From positions 1-8,551 of the forward strand of contig JAFQOH010000057.1 in NCBI GenBank assembly GCA_017403345.1: DNA of 8,551 nt, in the 5' to 3' direction. Below the pieces are notes generated by a model, which saw nothing but the letters and a program-made list of their open reading frames with translations, had not been told where the DNA came from and did not search any database. Source of the stretch: RGIG3701 sp017403345. Lineage in GTDB: Bacteria; Planctomycetota; Planctomycetia; Pirellulales; Thermoguttaceae. Of this stretch, positions 6,560 to 8,551 are shown piece by piece; the first letter of the stretch is position 1, and each line of letters opens with the position of its first letter. A program made the translations under genes and the position numbers.

Positions 6560-6587
6560 AAAAACGGCAAAAAACACAAACTGCCGT
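6560..6587 (-). promoter_or_regulatory. Terminator-like hairpin upstream of the ATP-grasp gene
   Basis: On the minus strand ACGGCA and TGCCGT form a perfect 6-bp stem with a 12-base loop, followed by TTTTC. It lies about 45 bases before the preferred start at 6514 and inside the extra codons of the longer frame. It might be a leader attenuator, or the end of a short transcript. The stem is short, so this is tentative. Confidence 0.3.
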
Positions 6588-6717
6588 CCGCTTTCTATTT
6601 TCGGAATGAATCGGGAAAGAAATGGCATCCCAGGGGTGAAAAATTAAAAAAAATGGAAATTTCGTGAACTTTTTATCCCTTTGGCCTTCCATAAATTGAA
6701 ATTTTGTGTAAGATAAA

Positions 6718-6731
6718 ATGAAAGATTTCAT
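6718..6731. promoter_or_regulatory. Palindrome before rsmD
   Basis: ATGAAA and TTTCAT are separated by GA, giving a 14-base inverted repeat just after a TAAAAT that could be a -10 box (6714-6719) and before the rsmD ribosome-binding site. It may be an operator or a weak leader hairpin. No matching -35 box is clear, so the rsmD promoter itself remains unplaced. Confidence 0.2.
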
Positions 6732-6755
6732 GTTTTCCTAAAGGAGGATCGCCTC

Positions 6756-7469
6756 ATGGCTCGCCCCAATCCGCGCAAAGCGCAATTCGTCCCGCACCGT
6801 TCCCAAAATCCACGTTCCGGCACAGACGGTTCCAGCGGTCTGCGAAAGGCCGGTAAAAATGTCGGTTCCTACTCTATGGAAGTCGATCCTGTCGGTCTGC
6901 GTATCATCGGAGGGAAATTCCGCGGAAGTAAACTGAGCTATCTTGGCGACCGAAGGCTGCGTCCGATGAAAGACCGAGTGCGGGAAGCCGCGTTCAATCT
7001 GATCCACTCCTACGTCCCCGGCTCGTACGTACTTGACCTGTTCGGCGGAACTGGAGCACTGGGTCTGGAAGCTGTCAGCCGCGGCGCGTGCGGATGCCTC
7101 TTTACGGAACAGCATTTCCCCACCGCGAAGATCATTCAGAAAAACGCCGATTCTCTCGGGATCCAAGAGCTCGTAAAAGTCCAGGCCGGCGACGTCTTTC
7201 TCTGGTATCGTCGGGACCCGGAATTACCGAAAGACCATCCGTGGCTCGTTTTCTGCTCGCCGCCGTACCATTTCTTCAATGAACGAACGGAGGATCTTCT
7301 TGGACTGCTGACGCCGCTGTATGAAAAAGCGCCGGAAAAGAGCGTTTTCGTCGTGGAATCCGACACGACATTTGACTGGAGCGCGTTCGACTCGCTTGGA
7401 CCGTGGGACATTCGCCCCTACCCGCCGGCAGTCCTCGGGATCCATCAGAAAGGAGTTTCTGCAGAATGA
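6756..7469 (+). CDS. rsmD: 16S rRNA (guanine(966)-N2)-methyltransferase RsmD
   Basis: Protein of 237 residues, cytoplasmic, that methylates a guanine of 16S rRNA with S-adenosylmethionine. Family marks are GLRIIGGKFRG (47-57), RRLRPMKDRVREAAFN (66-81), the SAM-binding motif VLDLFGGTGALGLEAVSRGA (92-111), TE(118) of motif II, and motif IV as SPPY (168-171), where the family usually has DPPY. The first 46 residues are an extra basic, Ser/Gly-rich tail not typical of RsmD (usual length about 180-200). The start at 6756 is supported by a perfect AAAGGAGG eight bases upstream; the ATG at codon 41 has none. The stop overlaps the start of uppP by ATGA, so the two are cotranscribed and probably coupled in translation. 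Confidence 0.9.
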   Translation: MARPNPRKAQFVPHRSQNPRSGTDGSSGLRKAGKNVGSYSMEVDPVGLRIIGGKFRGSKLSYLGDRRLRPMKDRVREAAFNLIHSYVPGSYVLDLFGGTGALGLEAVSRGACGCLFTEQHFPTAKIIQKNADSLGIQELVKVQAGDVFLWYRRDPELPKDHPWLVFCSPPYHFFNERTEDLLGLLTPLYEKAPEKSVFVVESDTTFDWSAFDSLGPWDIRPYPPAVLGIHQKGVSAE

Positions 7470-8290
7470 CTGAGTACATTCAGATGATTTTAATGGCGAT
7501 ACTTCAGGGCGTTACGGAATTTCTGCCCGTCAGTTCTTCCGGACACCTGACCCTCCTGAACGAGATCTTTGCCCGGACCGGAATGGGACGGATCGAGGAA
7601 CCGGTGACGCTCACGATCCTGCTTCATTTTGCGTCGCTGCTCGCGATCCTCTTCTACTATTGGCGTCCGGTCCTGCGCATGGCGATGGGAAACGATGTAC
7701 GGCTGCTGAAGCTCCTGATCGTCGGAACGATCCCAGTCGGAGTCGTCGGAATGACGGTCAAGCTCTTCTTTGACGAGGTGTTCGAGACGCTCTGCACCAG
7801 CGTTCAGCTCACCGGAGCCATGATGCTCCTGACGGCCGTCCTGCTGATCCTTGCGCAGAAAATGTCCCGCCGGGATCCGCACGAAATGCAGAAAAACGGT
7901 CTGCGCCGAAATCTCAAGACGCTCTCGTATCTGCGTGCGTTCCTGATCGGATGCGTGCAGGCCCTCGCCATTCTTCCCGGCCTTTCCCGAAGCGGATCGA
8001 CCATCACGGCAGGACTTGGAGCCGGTCTGAAACGTCAGGATGCGGGAACTTTCTCCTTCCTCCTGGCCCTCCCCGCCGTTGGGGCCGCAAGTATGGTGGA
8101 GATCCTGAAGCTCTTCAAGGACGGTCCCGGCGATTCGCTTAACCTCCTTCCGCTCGCTGTCGCGTTCGCGGTCTGCTTCATCGTGAGTCTCCTTTCCCTT
8201 TCGCTCCTGGTCAAGATCCTCCGCACCCGTTGCATCGGCTACTTTGCCTTTTACCTCATTCCGGTCGGTCTCATCCTACTTTTCCTGTAA
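7466..8290 (+). CDS. uppP: Undecaprenyl-diphosphatase UppP (BacA)
   Basis: Inner-membrane enzyme of 274 residues that removes a phosphate from undecaprenyl diphosphate and so recycles the lipid carrier for peptidoglycan and other envelope polymers. It also gives bacitracin resistance when abundant. Both signatures are intact: QGVTEFLPVSSSGHL (14-28), with Gln14-Glu18 and the Ser/His pair, and PGLSRSGST (171-179) with catalytic Arg175. About eight hydrophobic segments are visible, including LTILLHFASLLAILFYY (49-65) and the C-terminal FAFYLIPVGLILLF. The length is normal for the family. The frame is open from 7403, but the ATG at 7466 matches the family N-terminus and has AGGAG ten bases upstream inside rsmD. 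It overlaps the rsmD stop by ATGA. Confidence 0.95.
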   Translation: MTEYIQMILMAILQGVTEFLPVSSSGHLTLLNEIFARTGMGRIEEPVTLTILLHFASLLAILFYYWRPVLRMAMGNDVRLLKLLIVGTIPVGVVGMTVKLFFDEVFETLCTSVQLTGAMMLLTAVLLILAQKMSRRDPHEMQKNGLRRNLKTLSYLRAFLIGCVQALAILPGLSRSGSTITAGLGAGLKRQDAGTFSFLLALPAVGAASMVEILKLFKDGPGDSLNLLPLAVAFAVCFIVSLLSLSLLVKILRTRCIGYFAFYLIPVGLILLFL

Positions 8291-8339
8291 CCGCACGAAC
8301 TAGAACAAAATCGCGGGACTGGGTAAAAGTCATATGCGC

Positions 8340-8354
8340 AACTCTTTTGGAGTT
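8340..8354 (+). terminator. Weak hairpin after uppP
   Basis: AACTC and GAGTT form a 5-bp stem with a 5-base loop, followed by TCTGTATT. The T-run is poor, so it is at most an accessory to the stronger hairpin 20 bases further on. Confidence 0.2.
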
Positions 8355-8373
8355 TCTGTATTCAAGTCAAGGG

Positions 8374-8417
8374 GGTAAATTGTCAAAATTTTAATTATTT
8401 TTGAAATTTACCTTTTT
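8374..8417 (+). terminator. Terminator of rsmD-uppP
   Basis: GGTAAATT (8374-8381) pairs with AATTTACC (8405-8412) and, inside it, TCAAAA (8383-8388) pairs with TTTTGA (8399-8404). The result is a 14-bp stem with a single bulged G and a 10-base loop, followed by TTTTT. The stem is AT-rich but long. The T-run is on the plus strand only, which matches uppP, ending 83 bases earlier. Confidence 0.75.
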
Positions 8418-8523
8418 ACTTGGTTCAGCATCCAAGCTGGGAAGTGTTTTCCACAGGGGATCAGGTCAAGGACGAATGGGGCTTGGACTGATTTTCTCCC
8501 CAGTGCTGGCCGGTTTTGAGCAT

Positions 8524-8544
8524 TTGATTCACGATCGTGATCAA
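8524..8544. other. Imperfect palindrome at the right edge
   Basis: TTGAT, one unpaired T, the perfect 10-base palindrome CACGATCGTG and ATCAA form a 21-base inverted repeat. It may be an operator for a gene beyond the window. Between the uppP terminator and this point (8418-8523) I see no gene or other signal. Confidence 0.35.
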
Positions 8545-8551
8545 TTTGCGA

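Noticed and set aside
6718..6741. Seven-codon frame MKDFMFS before rsmD
   Set aside because: Too short, without a ribosome-binding site, and produced by the palindrome. Its stop merely touches the rsmD Shine-Dalgarno sequence.
8447..8455. DnaA-box-like TTTTCCACA near an AT-rich stretch
   Set aside because: It is a single box with one mismatch, and the AT-rich stretch is explained by the terminator stem. No second box or dnaA/dnaN context, so an origin is not supported.

Overview
The window carries six convincing protein genes, one doubtful small gene and several well-formed transcription signals. Base composition is moderate, roughly half G+C by eye. The organism is probably a member of the Planctomycetota or another PVC-group bacterium that degrades polysaccharides. 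This is inferred from the large secreted glycosidase-like protein beside a GRP-type sugar permease, the small HEAT-plus-TPR protein, and many singly transcribed genes with wide gaps. No taxonomic marker settles it. I saw no rRNA, tRNA, CRISPR array, insertion sequence or transposase.

Left part (1-4421, minus strand): a sugar-use transcription unit, read right to left. A near-consensus sigma-70-type promoter (4393-4421) feeds an unusually long leader of about 230 nt. The leader holds an 18-bp tandem repeat, a possible 26-codon Phe-rich reading frame and four short segments able to pair in alternative ways, one of which hides the permease Shine-Dalgarno sequence. The inner-membrane permease (3064-4155) follows. 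A 123-bp gap with two terminator-like hairpins then precedes a 923-residue secreted TIM-barrel glycosidase-like protein (169-2940). A strong intrinsic terminator (103-128) closes the unit. The likely logic is extracytoplasmic release of a sugar by the large protein and uptake by the permease, with the leader and the gap hairpins setting how much of each is made. Beyond the terminator, at the left edge, is a short array of phased TCAGTG repeats.

Middle part (4455-6628, minus strand): a HEAT/TPR protein (4708-5376) with its own probable promoter, a doubtful small basic ORF behind it, and a terminator (4455-4488). Upstream of these is a RimK-like ATP-grasp ligase (5654-6514, possibly starting at 6628).

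Right part (6740-8417, plus strand): rsmD (16S rRNA guanine methyltransferase) and uppP (undecaprenyl-diphosphatase) overlap by ATGA and end in a long AT-rich hairpin terminator (8374-8417). The divergent gap (6515-6755) between the ATP-grasp gene and rsmD must hold promoters for both sides, but I found none of good quality. The last 130 bases hold no gene, only an imperfect palindrome.

The best candidates for something undescribed are the structured leader plus attenuator-like hairpin controlling the sugar unit, and the large glycosidase-like protein, which I cannot place in a known GH family and which carries an inserted beta module inside its barrel.
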